NCBI GenBank assembly: GCA_019677205.1
Contig: JAAMXY010000335.1
Location: forward strand, 1 to 21,282
Length of the DNA: 21,282 nt
Source: Pinguiococcus pyrenoidosus
Lineage: Eukaryota; Sar; Pinguiophyceae; Pinguiochrysidales; Pinguiochrysidaceae
Direction: 5' to 3'
Numbering within the stretch: position 1 is the first letter of the stretch; each line of letters begins with the position of its first letter. The notes under the pieces were generated by a model, which was given only the letters and a program-made list of their open reading frames with translations, was not told where the DNA came from and made no database searches. Below, in pieces: positions 8,309-18,477 of the stretch. A program made the translations under genes and the position numbers.

Positions 8309-9621
8309 CGCCCCCGCCGAGAACCATTGGCAAACGCTGGGGAAGGGCCGTTGCTCGGCTACGGAACAGACGCGGTTGCTAGCGTCTGACCCGGCCTGTG
8401 TGAGACAGAAACAAGCGCGTGCAGAAAATGTCAGTGGCGATGAAACGTGAGAGAAGACAGTCTGTGGATGCGATCGGCAAGCGCTGGGAGAATCTCTACG
8501 GGTCAGTGTAACTATGACAAAACCCCTCCCTGGAGAGGTTCTTCCGCAAAGGTTGAACGACTCCTCGGGGACATTCGACTGTCTTCATACCCGTAAAGCC
8601 GCAGTCCACCAGAGCTCGCACCTCCAAACCCATCCAAACCCATCTCTGCGCTCTGCGGCTTCGTGGGTCCGAATCAGGAGTATCGTCAAGCGGCCGTAGG
8701 CCGTCAAGAAGGGGAATCCTGTGAGTCTCCTCCTCCCCAGAAGCCGCGAGCTGTCCGTTGCATCATTCACACAAAAGCAAGTATCCCCACGGGGTATCGG
8801 TTGGGTAAACGGCATGGTGATCATCCTTTGCAACGGCTGGCCCGGCGCAGAGCTGAAGTGGGTGGCTGTCGCAACCTCAATACCGCAACGCTCACGCAGA
8901 GCGCGCGGACTCAACGGTCGCATGCGCATTCTAGCAGCCTTCAGTAAGAACTCCGGATCCGCGGCGCGGTCGCTAAGCGGAATCCAAGGCGGACTCGACG
9001 CTTGGCGACCGCAACCTCTCCGTCTCTGTCGCAATAAGGCTGCACTGGCGTCGCTCTCTCTCTCTCCCTCACTCTCCGTCTCCTACACACACCCCGCCAC
9101 ACTCGTGGCGTACCTTTTGGAATTCGGGCTGCAGTGGGCCTGCGCACCTGCTGCCTCGATCTGCTGTCTGGCGTGTGGACGTGGTCCCAGCGATGGCGGA
9201 TGCGGACGAGATTGGTGGATACAGCTGTCGGCGCGTGCAAGCCGCTCGCCGGAGAGGGAGCTGTTATTGTCCCGTAGGACAGGAAAACAGAGTGTCCATC
9301 AGCTGATACCTCTGTCGCAGCGGACGGAGCCCACAGGATGCGGCGATCTTCGGGGTTTTCGTTCGACGCTTCGCGCCTTCGGGTGCGCGTTTAGTGTGTT
9401 TGGCAAGCTATGAAATGATGGTGTCCTTTCGCCTGCCTTCTCAATGCTACACATGCATGCTGGCTGGCTTGGTCAGGCAAGCAGGGCTACGCAAGATGCA
9501 TGATGACGGAGAAGGCAAGGGGCAAAAGCATGCTTGCCGAGGCTGTCGCGTCCTACCGAGATAAGAACAGACCTGATCTGTTGCTTCGCGTACGCCCCCC
9601 CGCCCCCGCCTCTTGAAGCAC
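8309..9621. other. 1.3-kb region without a supported gene
   Basis: This lies between the start of the methyltransferase and the stop of the oxidoreductase, both on the complement. The longest ORFs are 8721-9413 (+), which lacks an early ATG, and 8585-9034 (-). Neither matches a family I know, and no chain of splice sites convinced me. There is a CT microsatellite at about 9053-9066 and pyrimidine-rich DNA to 9083. Several imperfect inverted words built on GCATGC and GGCAAG occur at 9450-9540. Position 8438-8449 (GATGAAACGTGA) shares 11 bases with the last copy of the 14-bp array. A small multi-exon or non-coding gene cannot be excluded. Confidence 0.4.
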
Positions 9622-11050
9622 TTAAAACTGCTTTGGCGCCATGCCTATGGGAAGGTGCGACTCAGACTCGGCTCCCTCGGCATAGAGGATGTTGATCGGG
9701 CAGCCGTTCCGGTCAAGACTTCGACGACCCGCTTCCAAGATCGCCGTCGTCAAGTAGGTGGAGTGGATTGTGGGCAGGCTCTCATCGAAGGAGCGCGCAT
9801 CTGCCCTCCTCGCCTGCACGTCAGCACAGGCGTCGATGAAGACCTCGAAGCTCCGGTAGCCGTACCCGCTTTGCCCGGAGAACTTGCCCCGCGTGGGCGT
9901 GTACTTCATGAACAAGGGGTTCACGCTCGCGAAGGGCTGCTCATCTTTGGCCTGCGTGTAGCCCCTGTGGGCCTGATCGACGGTGATCTCCCCCCTCGTC
10001 CCCATGTAGAAGAAGCGCTGCTGGCTGTGCACGTCCGCCCTCGGAGCGATCCACGCGGCCGTGTACACGGCAGTTCCGAGGTTGCCGCTCTCAAGGTTCT
10101 TCCACTGCACGGTGAGCGTGATGGAGTCCTCCGTGTCCACGTCCAGAGCCGACGACGCCACGCCCGTGGAGCCAGTCGCCGTGACGCACACGGGGATGGC
10201 CCGCTTGCCCACGACCCACTCGTTGAAGTCCACATGGTGGGAGTTGAGATAGTAGGAGATGTCGCTGGACTTGCCGGCCCAGGCCTTGAAGGTCTCGAGC
10301 TGGTGCTTCGGCTGGCTCATGTACGCATAGAGGTAGGAGAAATCCCCGAGGTCCTGAATACGATCGTAGGCGTCTTGGTAGATCGGATCGAAGCGCTTGT
10401 GCACCTCCACGCAGACCAGAACCCCTGTGGAATCCATCAAGCAACGCCGCGCGTGTTAACCGCCTGAACCTCGGCGCAGGTCGTCGGCCGATCCCAAGGC
10501 GCCACTTACGGTGCTCGTTGGCCGCCTCTGCCAGCGCCACGTGCTCGTCCAGCAACTTGACCACGGGCTTGGTGACCAGCACGTGCATGCCTCGCTTCAC
10601 ACACTCCAGCGCGATGCTGAAGTGCGTATCGTCCGGCGTGAAGATGATGGCCACATCGCCGGGCATGTAGCTTTGGACGGCCGCCTTGTAGGCCTCGCGA
10701 TCCACCTCTCCGTCCGCCGGCCAGGTCTCGCACGCGGTGTCCAGGCCGTAGACGTCTCCGATGCAGCGCTGCATGTGCTCGCGAATGGCCGGCAGCTTGG
10801 CGCCGTTGGTGCCGCACATGCCCACGCGCCGCACCTTGCCACGCGCGCGCAGGTCGAACATGGTGAGCGCCACCACGCCCGCGCCCTTGTCCGAGTCCGA
10901 CGCGGCGCCGCCCACGAAGCCGGTGGTGTACTCCCCCGTGCCGATCATGAGGACGTCCACGGCCCCCGCCGGCTGCACGTCCTCCGCGCCGCCCAGCGTG
11001 GAGTTGCGGAACAGGCCTGGCTTGCCCAGGCCGTCGGAAGGAGGATCCAT
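9622..11050 (-). CDS. Gfo/Idh/MocA-family NAD(P)-dependent oxidoreductase (two exons)
   Basis: A 447-residue protein after removal of an 85-bp GT-AG intron (10425-10509). Exons are 11050-10510 and 10424-9622 (complement); the junction lies after the first base of an Arg codon. The N-terminal Rossmann fold shows [14 protein letters not shown] (about 35-48), then FTPDDTHF (137-144) and HVLVTKP (156-162). That last motif corresponds to the EKP catalytic-lysine motif, with Thr in place of Glu. Exon 2 begins the C-terminal domain with EVHKRFDP, then [16 protein letters not shown] and [12 protein letters not shown]. The pattern matches a conserved but uncharacterised eukaryotic subfamily known from fungi and protists; such enzymes oxidise or reduce sugars and related polyols. 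The substrate is unknown. ATG 11050 is the first Met in a frame that stays open for 400 bases upstream. Confidence 0.88.
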
Positions 11051-11889
11051 GCGCTCTCGGGACGCTCTCTGACGCGGCGCTCCTCGCCAAACTGGCACAA
11101 CGAGGCCGGCGCGGGAGCGAAGGGTTTCGGCTGCTATTCCGTCTGTCGCAAGATCCGGACGGAGACCGCTTCTGCCGACGCGTCCGACGTTGCTGGCTTT
11201 GCCTTTGGGAGCGGCCGCGATGTGAGAGCAGAAGTGCTTGGGGGTGGACGGGGGTCTGCGAGATCGTGAGGGAGGCGTAGGCAGAAGGGACGATTGCGCA
11301 GATGGCCTTGCGCCTGGAGATGTGTGCTGCTTTTTGGGGGGAAAAGGGGTTGAGGTTCGGCTGGTGAAACCTCGGTAGGATGATCTGGGTTGCAAGGAGA
11401 GCCTTCCGCATGAAGCGGATTCTGGAAGTCTGAATGGAGTGCTCACGAGGTTCCATCGAATCCTTTCCTGGCCAGCAAGAATGCATCATTCCTTTCCTGA
11501 GAGACGAAAGGATCCGCGCTGAAGAAGCAAGTCACGAAGCAAGAAGAACGACAAACGCAAGCAAAAGTCTCGTGATGTCGTCGGTCACTTCCCATCCCTG
11601 CTTTGAGGAATCCGCCGTCGCTGCCTAGGGACCGCGCACTCTATGGAACGCGCGCTAAGGCTTGAGGCACAGCATCGACTGGTGTTTTTGTAGCAAGTAT
11701 CGGAGGAAAGGCGATCTCGAGGAGCCATGGGGCGTGTTGCTCACGCTGTGCCCGCGTGCCTGGCGTCCTTCCATGATGTCCGTACAAAGCATATCACCGG
11801 CTCTCCTTTCTTTGAAAAAAAAGCAAAAGTGCACGATGGTCGGGGTAGGTTCCTGCCGGTGAGGGCCTTCGCCAACGCGGTAGCATCGC
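11051..11889. other. Intergenic region, no supported gene
   Basis: 839 bp between the oxidoreductase start and the stop of the first paralog (both complement). Frames overlapping the oxidoreductase stay open without an ATG up to about 11446; the translation is rich in Pro, Ser and Arg and is probably leader. Around 11812-11825 there is an A-rich run. Nothing recognisable is encoded. Confidence 0.45.
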
Positions 11890-12707
11890 TCAGTCAAAGC
11901 CTCGGGACCCCATCCACATCTGCCTCACGGAGTAGGGGATGAAGTGTGACAGGCCCAGGAGAAGACACGCCGTGGCCATGCCCAAGCACATGCATCCTTT
12001 GACCTATGAAGGTCGCTACCAGGTGTCAGTGGCTTGGGCAGCAGTGTGGATCTTTGCCGAGGTCGCTCGTCGTTCTCGCCCACCTGGTTCCGGAGCTTCT
12101 CAGTGTCCAGCTTGCTGAAGTCTTCCTGCCAGAGCAGGTGCGAGATTTTCGCTCCAAAGCCCAGGCAGAATCCCCGAACCACGACCGCGAGGGTGTCCAT
12201 CGCGAAGACGTAAAGATCTGCCGCCGGGCCTTGCAGAACGTCTCCCCCACGGCATCCCTGCATCTCCTCCGAGCAGCTTCGGCTGTCGACCTCTGGGACC
12301 TTGGGGCTCCAGGAGGGATCGTAGTCGCAGGCGTACACATTCAAGGACGCCCAGGACAGGACGACCACGAAGGCCAGTCCTTGCGTCAAGGCAGCGCTTT
12401 TGGACCAAGCGAGAGCTGCAACCCCTAGCAGCGCAACCACAACACCGGTCGGCAGGATTCTAGAAAGCCAGCGCAGGTCGAAGTTTCCCTCACTCCAGAG
12501 GAGCTAGTTCCATGCCCCAGTACGAAGAGCAACTGGTTAGCAGGGCGAAGAATCATCGGCACTCTGCCAGGCTCGTGACGCAACATGGGCGCTCACCTCG
12601 ATCAGAAAGGAAGGCGACAAGATCCGCCGCCATAACGCTCGGAAGAGACCAAGCGCCATGCAGACGAGGGAGGAGGTCAAAACTTTGGCGTCGGCAGAGT
12701 CTGTCAT
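11890..12707 (-). CDS. Small multipass membrane protein, paralog A (unknown family, three exons)
   Basis: I do not recognise the family. Proposed exons (complement) are 12707-12597, 12503-12084 and 12003-11890, all joined at phase 0, giving 214 residues. The last intron (80 bp) is supported by paralog B at 13166-13633. B has an intron at the identical codon boundary and a final exon of identical length, 37 residues ending in ACLLLGLS, MGS and a stop. The first exon is less certain. It is proposed because exon 2 lacks any usable ATG, a GAG|GTGAGC donor fits in phase, and the joined sequence gives LLWSEGNF, matching LLWQEDF later in the same protein. About five hydrophobic helices are visible, and a Cys-containing stretch follows the third. 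The two LLW-x-E-x(1,2)-F regions, each followed by a hydrophobic helix, suggest an internal duplication. The role is unknown. Confidence 0.7.
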
Positions 12708-13165
12708 GGTGCGGTGTGCTTGCAGTGGAGATCTGCTGCAACAGAACTTGCACGTGGAACGGCGGCAAGTCGCTCTCGGAAGTTGAAGGGCGTCCTCCGT
12801 AGGATGGCAAAATAGCAGCCAGCAAAAATGTGGAAGTGATTTATTGGATGGATTTGGCCAACCCTTGGGAAGTACTGTAGTTTTTAAGCCAATGACGGGC
12901 CGTGCAGAATCTGCTGGCCACTTGTGAAGCAATGGAATGGCGGCGAACGGCTCGGAAAGAAGTTGGGTAGCCATAACATGGCCCCAGAGAGATCATGACA
13001 GCCGAGTCTCTTTTCTGGTCGTGCTTGGCTTCCACGTCGAAGACGAGAGAGTATGTCGGCGGTCTGTGACGCCCTCCCAAACCGCTGCGAGAGCGCATGA
13101 GGTGAGGTGCTCGTGTGCTGGGCTGCTGGGCTCCTGGAGTCCTGGAAGAAACGCTTCTGAGGGCC
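12708..13165. other. Divergent spacer between the two paralogs
   Basis: 458 bp between the inferred start of paralog A (complement) and the ATG of paralog B (+), so probably a shared bidirectional promoter region. ORFs crossing it on both strands (for example 12884-13495, complement) are shadows of paralog B or unsupported. No clear inverted-repeat core marks the duplication point. Confidence 0.45.
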
Positions 13166-13633
13166 ATGCCTTCGCCAAGAACGACGATTCTGCGTGGACT
13201 CTTGCTGGTGCTGAGCTTCTGGGCGGCCCGTGCATCTTCTGCGATGTATCAGTGCGAGTGTGAGTGTCCCAAGTGCCCCAGCAGCTCTTCCTTCTGGCAC
13301 GATGCGGTGAAGGAGTTGGTCGTGTTCGTCGTCGACACCTGCGCAGTTCTTCTGCGAGGGTTCTCGCTGGGATTCGGGGCAAAGCTGACGCATCTGCTCT
13401 GGCAAGAGAACTTCGCCGAGGTCAAGCAAGAGAAGATCCGTGTGCAGGTGAGGAGGACCCAGCAGCATCTCGTCTTCGCTCCACGGTGTTCTCACATCTG
13501 GTGTCCCGCGCCTGCGAAGGTCGTCGGGTGTATGTACCTTGGATTCTCCACCGCTTGTCTACTTCTTGGTCTCTCTCAGTTCGTGCCGCTGGCCCTTCGA
13601 CGGACGTGGATGGGCTCAGCAGGACATTTATGA
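13166..13633 (+). CDS. Small membrane protein, paralog B (unknown family, two exons)
   Basis: I do not recognise the family. Exons 13166-13447 and 13520-13633 give 131 residues; the 72-bp intron has no stop and is a multiple of three, so the frame reads straight through. Comparison with paralog A shows it is an intron: both genes break after the Gln of EK(L/I)RxQ and resume with Val. From the N-terminus there is a likely signal or anchor helix (about 8-27, ILRGLLLVLSFWAARASSA), a Cys-rich segment CECECPKCP, a second hydrophobic helix VVFVVDTCAVLLRG, the shared GFGAKLTHLLWQENF block, and a final helix GFSTACLLLGL. ATG 13166 puts the hydrophobic helix right after a short polar start; an in-frame ATG at 13115 would add 17 residues. 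The gene lies head to head with paralog A. The function is unknown; the second cysteine-rich loop could bind metal or form disulfides. Confidence 0.75.
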   Translation: MPSPRTTILRGLLLVLSFWAARASSAMYQCECECPKCPSSSSFWHDAVKELVVFVVDTCAVLLRGFSLGFGAKLTHLLWQENFAEVKQEKIRVQVRRTQQHLVFAPRCSHIWCPAPAKVVGCMYLGFSTACLLLGLSQFVPLALRRTWMGSAGHL

Positions 13634-14222
13634 ATTTGGAACGCGAAGGGAGGTTGGGGTCTCTGAGTGCAGTAGGTCTCGTGCACCAGACGAGACCGAA
13701 CTGCTCACGGAGCAAGCCAGCAGAAGTCGTAAAAACACAAAAAAAGCAACCCATGCGCCGGACAAAAAGCGAGATCTACGTGGAAACTGCAGCATCATAG
13801 CTCCAGACAAGGCCACTTTGGGGTGGAGACACTGCAGATAGTAAAAGAACAGACACAACACTCGTTCCTTGACCAGCCCATCAACGTTCCAACAACTGTG
13901 CAACGACCGTCACGTCCCCTGTTTTCGCTTACGTGTTTGATCCTTCCTTCTTTCAGCAAAGTCTTGATGAGAGACCGCCTCCCGTCCCCAACCTCATCTC
14001 CCATACGTCTTCAGACCTTCGGATGGAATCTGAGCAGCGGCGCAAGCCAACTCCGCAGTGCAGCAGCAGCAATGCCGAAGGGAGAAACGCTCCGGAATAG
14101 CACAGCTGCACAGGACGCAGGAAACGGGCGAGACGGATGGACAGTTCTCCCGAAGAAGGAGAACGTCTCTGCTGAGGGAGGCTCAGGGATCGACACGGCG
14201 TCCACTTCGCACCGTACTCCCG
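13634..14222. other. Spacer upstream of the nine-exon gene; possible 5' exons
   Basis: 589 bp between paralog B and the first Met of the next gene. A strong acceptor-like tract (TTCCTTCTTTCAG, 13943-13955) suggests that a 5' exon of the downstream gene could begin here. Candidate ORFs after it (13823-14401 frame, or the frame containing MESEQRRK at about 14023) could not be joined convincingly to the chain. The left part, 13634-13940, shows nothing recognisable. Confidence 0.35.
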
Positions 14223-15544
14223 ATGGTGTCGGCGCTCTCCCCGCTCGAGATGGCCCATGTGCACGACAGGAAGTGCCGCGGACGTCTCCACAAGTTGCGC
14301 GCGGGACACAGCCACAGCGATCGCCAAGGATAAGTACGGGAACGACTGGCATTGAAGAGTTTCAGCTTTCTCGCTGCCATGAAGTCGGCAGCGTCAGCTA
14401 GAGTGGCCTTTTCGAAGGTGGCTGCCGCGAAGCACGAGGTGCGCCGCCGGTTTCTGGCTCTCAGAAGCGCCAGAGCCATTGCTGACGTCCTCTCCGTTGA
14501 TTCTGCAGGTGGACAGCTTCATACGCCTCCTTCGAAAGTACCGGAAGGAGGCAAAGCACGACGAGCTGGCGTCCTTGATCCAAGTGATCAGCCGTAGGCT
14601 TCGCGAGCTAAAGGTACATGCACGACCATCTTGTGAAAGGCGACGGCGGCATTTCGGGATCTTGATCCGTCCCGCACAGATCTTCTGCACCCAGCATGCG
14701 GAGCATCCGACGTCCAAGGAGATCGAGAGGCAGCGGCATCGACTGGTGAAGGAAGTCGACAAGGGTGCGAGCGCTTCTGGAAGAGCACGACGGCTCCGAG
14801 AAAGTCCTGCAACCTCTGCGGACTTGCGGAGAGGCAGGGAGCGCCAGGCATCAAGCTTCAAGAGCCGGACGCCGCAACCAAAGGTATTGAAGCACGGGTC
14901 GTGCTCTGAAGGCTGGAGACTTGGTCTCAACAAGCTTTCTCAATGATCTAGGCACGAGAAGACGAGACGGGCGGCAAATCGGCAAGGTCCGTCACCACCG
15001 CATATGGTGCGTGGGCATTTGCTTGACGCAAAGACAGAAGATGCTGAGCTCTAAGCGACGCACTTCGATTGCCAGGAACATTCCATCCGTCGCGACTGCG
15101 CGGCATCTACATCAATAGCGCCTCCATCGACCCGAAAGCTGGTAGGCAGAGTCTGAGGGACTCGCTGGCGTCAAGAGACTTTCAAGTGGTTCTCACGGAG
15201 CAGGAGTACGACTCCCTGCAACATCGGCGTCGACAGCTGAAGGTTCGTTGGAAGCGTGGTCGTCATCCGGATCTCTCTGCCGGTGGGGTGACGTGCGAGT
15301 CTTCCTATCGAACAGGCGGAAGCGAAGCACCGTACGCAGCTAAAGAGAGACGATGGCTCTCCGCATGGCTTCCTGCAGTCGCAGACGCCGTTTCTCGATC
15401 GCGATCGGATAATGCGAAGCCTCTACAGGTATCCTCGTTCATCAGGAAAAGCAGCTTGCGGCACAGCGCTCACGGCCAGCATTTCTGCCTAGGCCATCAG
15501 ACAGCGCCAAGTGGATGTCCAGCGAGGACTTCTCCGCGTTTTGA
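14223..15544 (+). CDS. Basic helical protein of unknown family, nine small exons
   Basis: I do not recognise this protein. Nine exons join in phase: 14223-14293, 14366-14438, 14509-14613, 14695-14764, 14838-14883, 14952-14986, 15076-15242, 15316-15428 and 15493-15544. They give 243 residues; introns are 64-89 bp, all GT-AG. The translation is coherent only when spliced. It starts with a charged helical region (RLLRKYRKEAKHDELASLI, then SKEIERQRHRLVKEVDK). Next come a very basic linker and a block with LRGIYINSASIDPKAGRQSL and EQEYDSLQHRRRQLK. The tail reads FLDRDRIMRSLYRP, then SAKWMSSEDF. The last four exons are the best supported. The first exon, with its weak donor GTTGCG, is the least certain, and ATG 14379 is an alternative start. 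Exon 4 could begin at 14680 (five extra residues). The compact KW-x-F ending recalls small microtubule- or cilium-associated proteins, but that is a guess. Confidence 0.6.
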
Positions 15545-16000
15545 GCACTTGCCCTCTGGAACTGGAGAAGCAGCAGCAAAGCAACCCCCCCGCCAAAACA
15601 AAAACTTGGAGAACGCTCTTCTCTCCTCCAGCAAGGAAGACGTTTCGTATCGTTTCGTTTCGCTTCGCTTGATTTTGCGTCACTTGATGCATGACAGGAA
15701 AAAGCGGATGATGAAAAACTGGGCAGGGATGCTTCCTCTCGTCGTCTGTCTTGGCCGTGTCCTCATCCGCATCACCGTGCGCAAATGCAAGAAGGCGCAA
15801 ACACATACTTCCCGGATTGCAGACCGGGGCCTTCTTGCCCGTTGTACGTAGGTAAGCTGTCTATCTGAATGGACCCGAAAGGCGATGCTCCACCTGCGCC
15901 GCCATTTTCACCTCCACCGCACTAAACATTTACACCGCCTCTCTCTCGTACCGCATACCTTCGAGAGCCAAGGCATGTTCCCGACCCTAGCCAGCGGGGC
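15545..16000. other. Convergent 3' intergenic region
   Basis: 456 bp between the stops of the nine-exon gene (+) and the sorting nexin (complement). It contains a CCCCCCG run near 15586 and a CGTTTCG-type short repeat (15641-15670). ORFs running through it (15069-15851 +, 15489-15806 -) are read-through of introns or shadows. Confidence 0.5.
15641..15670. repeat. Short CGTTTCG/CGCTTCG direct repeat
   Basis: Roughly four tandem near-copies of CGTTTCGTAT / CGTTTCGTTT / CGCTTCGCTT. The complement reads GAAACGAAACG, resembling part of the 14-bp array unit (TGAAACGAA) at 7276-7434, which also lies between convergent gene ends. Confidence 0.6.
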
Positions 16001-17952
16001 CTACTCCTTTGTCTCCTCCTCCACGCCACGCTCCATGTCGAAGCCGGCTGGGAGAAGCCCACGAAGTATCGAGCGTTGCTGTGCGAGGTCGTGGCCCATC
16101 TCCCCTTCAGCACTTGTCCAGACCTATTTGGGGTCGGGTAGGAGCGTTTGGGTCATCGTAATGCCCATGCACGCCGCAGCAAATGGGAACTCACATCCAG
16201 CAGATTCTGCGCATATTGCTTCTGGGTGAGCGTCAGCAAGGCCAAGCAACACCGCATAAGCTCTTCTCTCTTCTGGTGGAAAGCGTAGATTGCGTAGAAG
16301 TCCAGCGCTCGATCGAACATGTTGAGATTCTGCGTGCAGTCCTGCGCAGGCCAAGGACCAGTCCATTGGTGAGAAGGCACGAAAACGGCGTCACTGCATC
16401 GCAAGCATGGAGGGGGTGGCGACCTGAACTTCCTTCTGCGTATTCTGAACAAGCTCGGACAGGTCATCATTGGTACGCAGCTGGCTGGTGATGCTGAACC
16501 CGCTGCCTTTCGGACCTTCTCCATGCCTACAAGCAGAGCAGGCGGGGGGTTCAAAGGCTGGCGGACTGCGCCTTTCCCAGTGCTTGCGAACGAACCTTCT
16601 CACCGCCTCGCTTTCGTAGACGGACAAGGACCGTCGCGCCGTCGTCACCTTGCGCGCCAAGCCTGCCCTTGCTTTCATGAGGTCGTCGAATGCTGTGATG
16701 TAGCTTTGTGCGAAGTCGATGACCGTGCGCAACGCGATCTCGAACGATACCGACTGCGACAAGAAATGTGGCGATTGGCAATGAGACCATCTGGAGCCAG
16801 ATCGAAAACCAAAAAACGGAAAAGGAGGAAAACAAACAAGGAAGCAGAGGATGCCAAGACGATGCGGTAGCTTTGACCAACCTGCATGGATGACGCGTGC
16901 GTGAATTTGCCCAACTGCGTACCCTCGAATTCCAGGAACGAGGTGATAGCAGTCGCTCCTTGGTTGGGAAACTCGAACTCGGCTTTCTGCCCGATGCTCC
17001 CTTCCGCCTCTCGGAGATACGCCATGGCACCGTGGAAGCGATAGAGCGACGACGCAGCCACCGTGCTATCGTTGATCACCCGCGCGGCCGCACTGCGAAC
17101 CTTGCAGAACGCGACCTGGAGCGCCTCTACCTGTCTCTCCCAGTCCGCGATCTTCCGCATGAGATTGGTCGGCTCGTGGGTCCGCTTGATGATCTTGGTC
17201 CAAAGCATAAAGCCCTTGGGCTGCTCCGAGTCGCTGTACTCCTAGCAGTTCAAGGCAAAGAGGAAGGCACGGAAATTAGATGGGATGCAAGCTCTTTCTC
17301 CCTTGTCTACGTCGACTGCCGTGGAAATCGCCGTACATTGGTGTCGTCGTTGCACGTTTTCTGTGCCTGCTCCCAATCCTTGTCGCTGACGACGCTGAGG
17401 AATCGCTGCAGCGCCCGATCATCGCGAAGAAACGGGATCTCGCACACGTGGGTCAGAAACAGCTGCAGCTGGCGCATCCGCGCGCAAACAAAGCGATGAG
17501 CTTCGTCCCCCGAGTTCTCCGCTTCGCCACCCGTTGGGTGTTGAAAGGTGGCGCTGGCCGCCTTGTTTCCGAAGAAGTCCTTGGGCGGCAGCGGCGGGAT
17601 GAGCAGGCCCGTGTAGCGCTGCATCAGCGTTTCCCGAAGCCACTGGAAGTGACTGAAGCGTCGCCGAACAACATAGTGGTACGGCTGCTCAGTGGAAACC
17701 GTGAACACGAAGTGTCTCCGGAGGAAGCTGCCGACCAGCTGAGGCTTGGTCACGGTCACCACGAGGTCCGGGTATGGAACCAATTCATTTGCGAGACTCG
17801 TCGCCTTCCAACAATTCAGCTTAGCGGCGCTCAAAGGATATGTTGGCCCTGGCTTCCCTCACCTCTCTCCAATCCGCTGTCTCCCGTAACTCCTCGAGAC
17901 GGTCGTTCAGCTGTCTCTTCTGCTCTTCGTCGAAGCTCAGCAGACTCGACAT
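16001..17952 (-). CDS. PX-BAR sorting nexin (seven exons)
   Basis: Sorting nexins bind phosphoinositides on endosomes through a PX domain and bend or tubulate membranes through a BAR domain. Proposed exons (complement): 17952-17863, 17804-17337, 17241-16882, 16753-16604, 16480-16424, 16341-16195 and 16123-16001, all phase 0, giving 464 residues. Exon 2 encodes the PX domain: YPDLVVTVTKP, the basic RRRFSHFQWL motif that contacts PI3P, then LIPPLPPKDFF and an RMRQLQLFL helix. Exons 3-7 encode a long helical region typical of BAR domains, including FGAT-free helices such as LMRKIADWERQVEALQ, ITAFDDLMKARAGLARK and RALDFYAIYAFHQKREELM. Intron lengths are 58-128 bp. The exon 4/5 junction is the weakest: the acceptor at 16481 was chosen to keep phase. 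An upstream in-frame ATG at 18036 would add 28 residues. SNX4/SNX7/SNX30-like is the closest guess; subtype is uncertain. Confidence 0.85.
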
Positions 17953-18183
17953 GGAGAGGACCAGCAGTGGTATCTGAGCGCCCAGCGCCTTTTGGGCAAG
18001 CGGCGATCGGTCTTGATGTCTTCGTCCACAATCCATTCGAAACTATTTTAGAATTTTGTTCAATAGTTTCTCATTATATGAATACACAAATCTATATATG
18101 TATTGAGCGGACACAATGCTTAGAAAATGTGTTCTCAACACGACCTGATTGGGCGGTCTGTGAGAATGATGCAAAAGATGCCG

Positions 18184-18211
18184 ACGATCATTCCCTCGCG
18201 GGAATGATCGT
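18184..18211. repeat. Perfect 12-bp inverted repeat with a 4-base loop
   Basis: ACGATCATTCCC and its exact complement GGGAATGATCGT flank the loop TCGC. Twelve perfect pairs around a tetraloop in an otherwise unstructured spacer, about 230 bp from the sorting-nexin start and about 480 bp from the membrane-protein stop. It could be a protein-binding site, a structured RNA element or a trace of a small mobile element. No flanking direct repeat is obvious. Confidence 0.8.
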
Positions 18212-18477
18212 GCGGTTCGGCTCCGCCACCGCCGTGATGCTTGCAAGCGGCACAAGAGATTGCACGGGACACAAGGGATTGTCAACGACACAACGATGGG
18301 GACTAGATTCTCAAACCTGTCGTCAAGCACTCGAAACTCCGTTGAAGCTCAGTCGCCTTTCGCCCATGGCACTATCTTTCGTCGATGCTCTGTGTCAACG
18401 GATTCAACCATTCCGCGCATTCACCACCTCATCCACCTGCCACATCACCAACGGTCATTGGCATCGTCGTTTTCAAT

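Noticed and set aside
8585-9413. Opposing ORFs 8721-9413 (+) and 8585-9034 (-) as possible genes
   Set aside because: No family resemblance, the plus ORF lacks an early ATG, and no consistent splice chain could be found. Left as unexplained intergenic DNA.
10511-11269. 252-codon plus-strand ORF, and the related 9613-10467 ORF
   Set aside because: Both are antisense to the Gfo/Idh/MocA gene, whose motifs and intron fit the complement.
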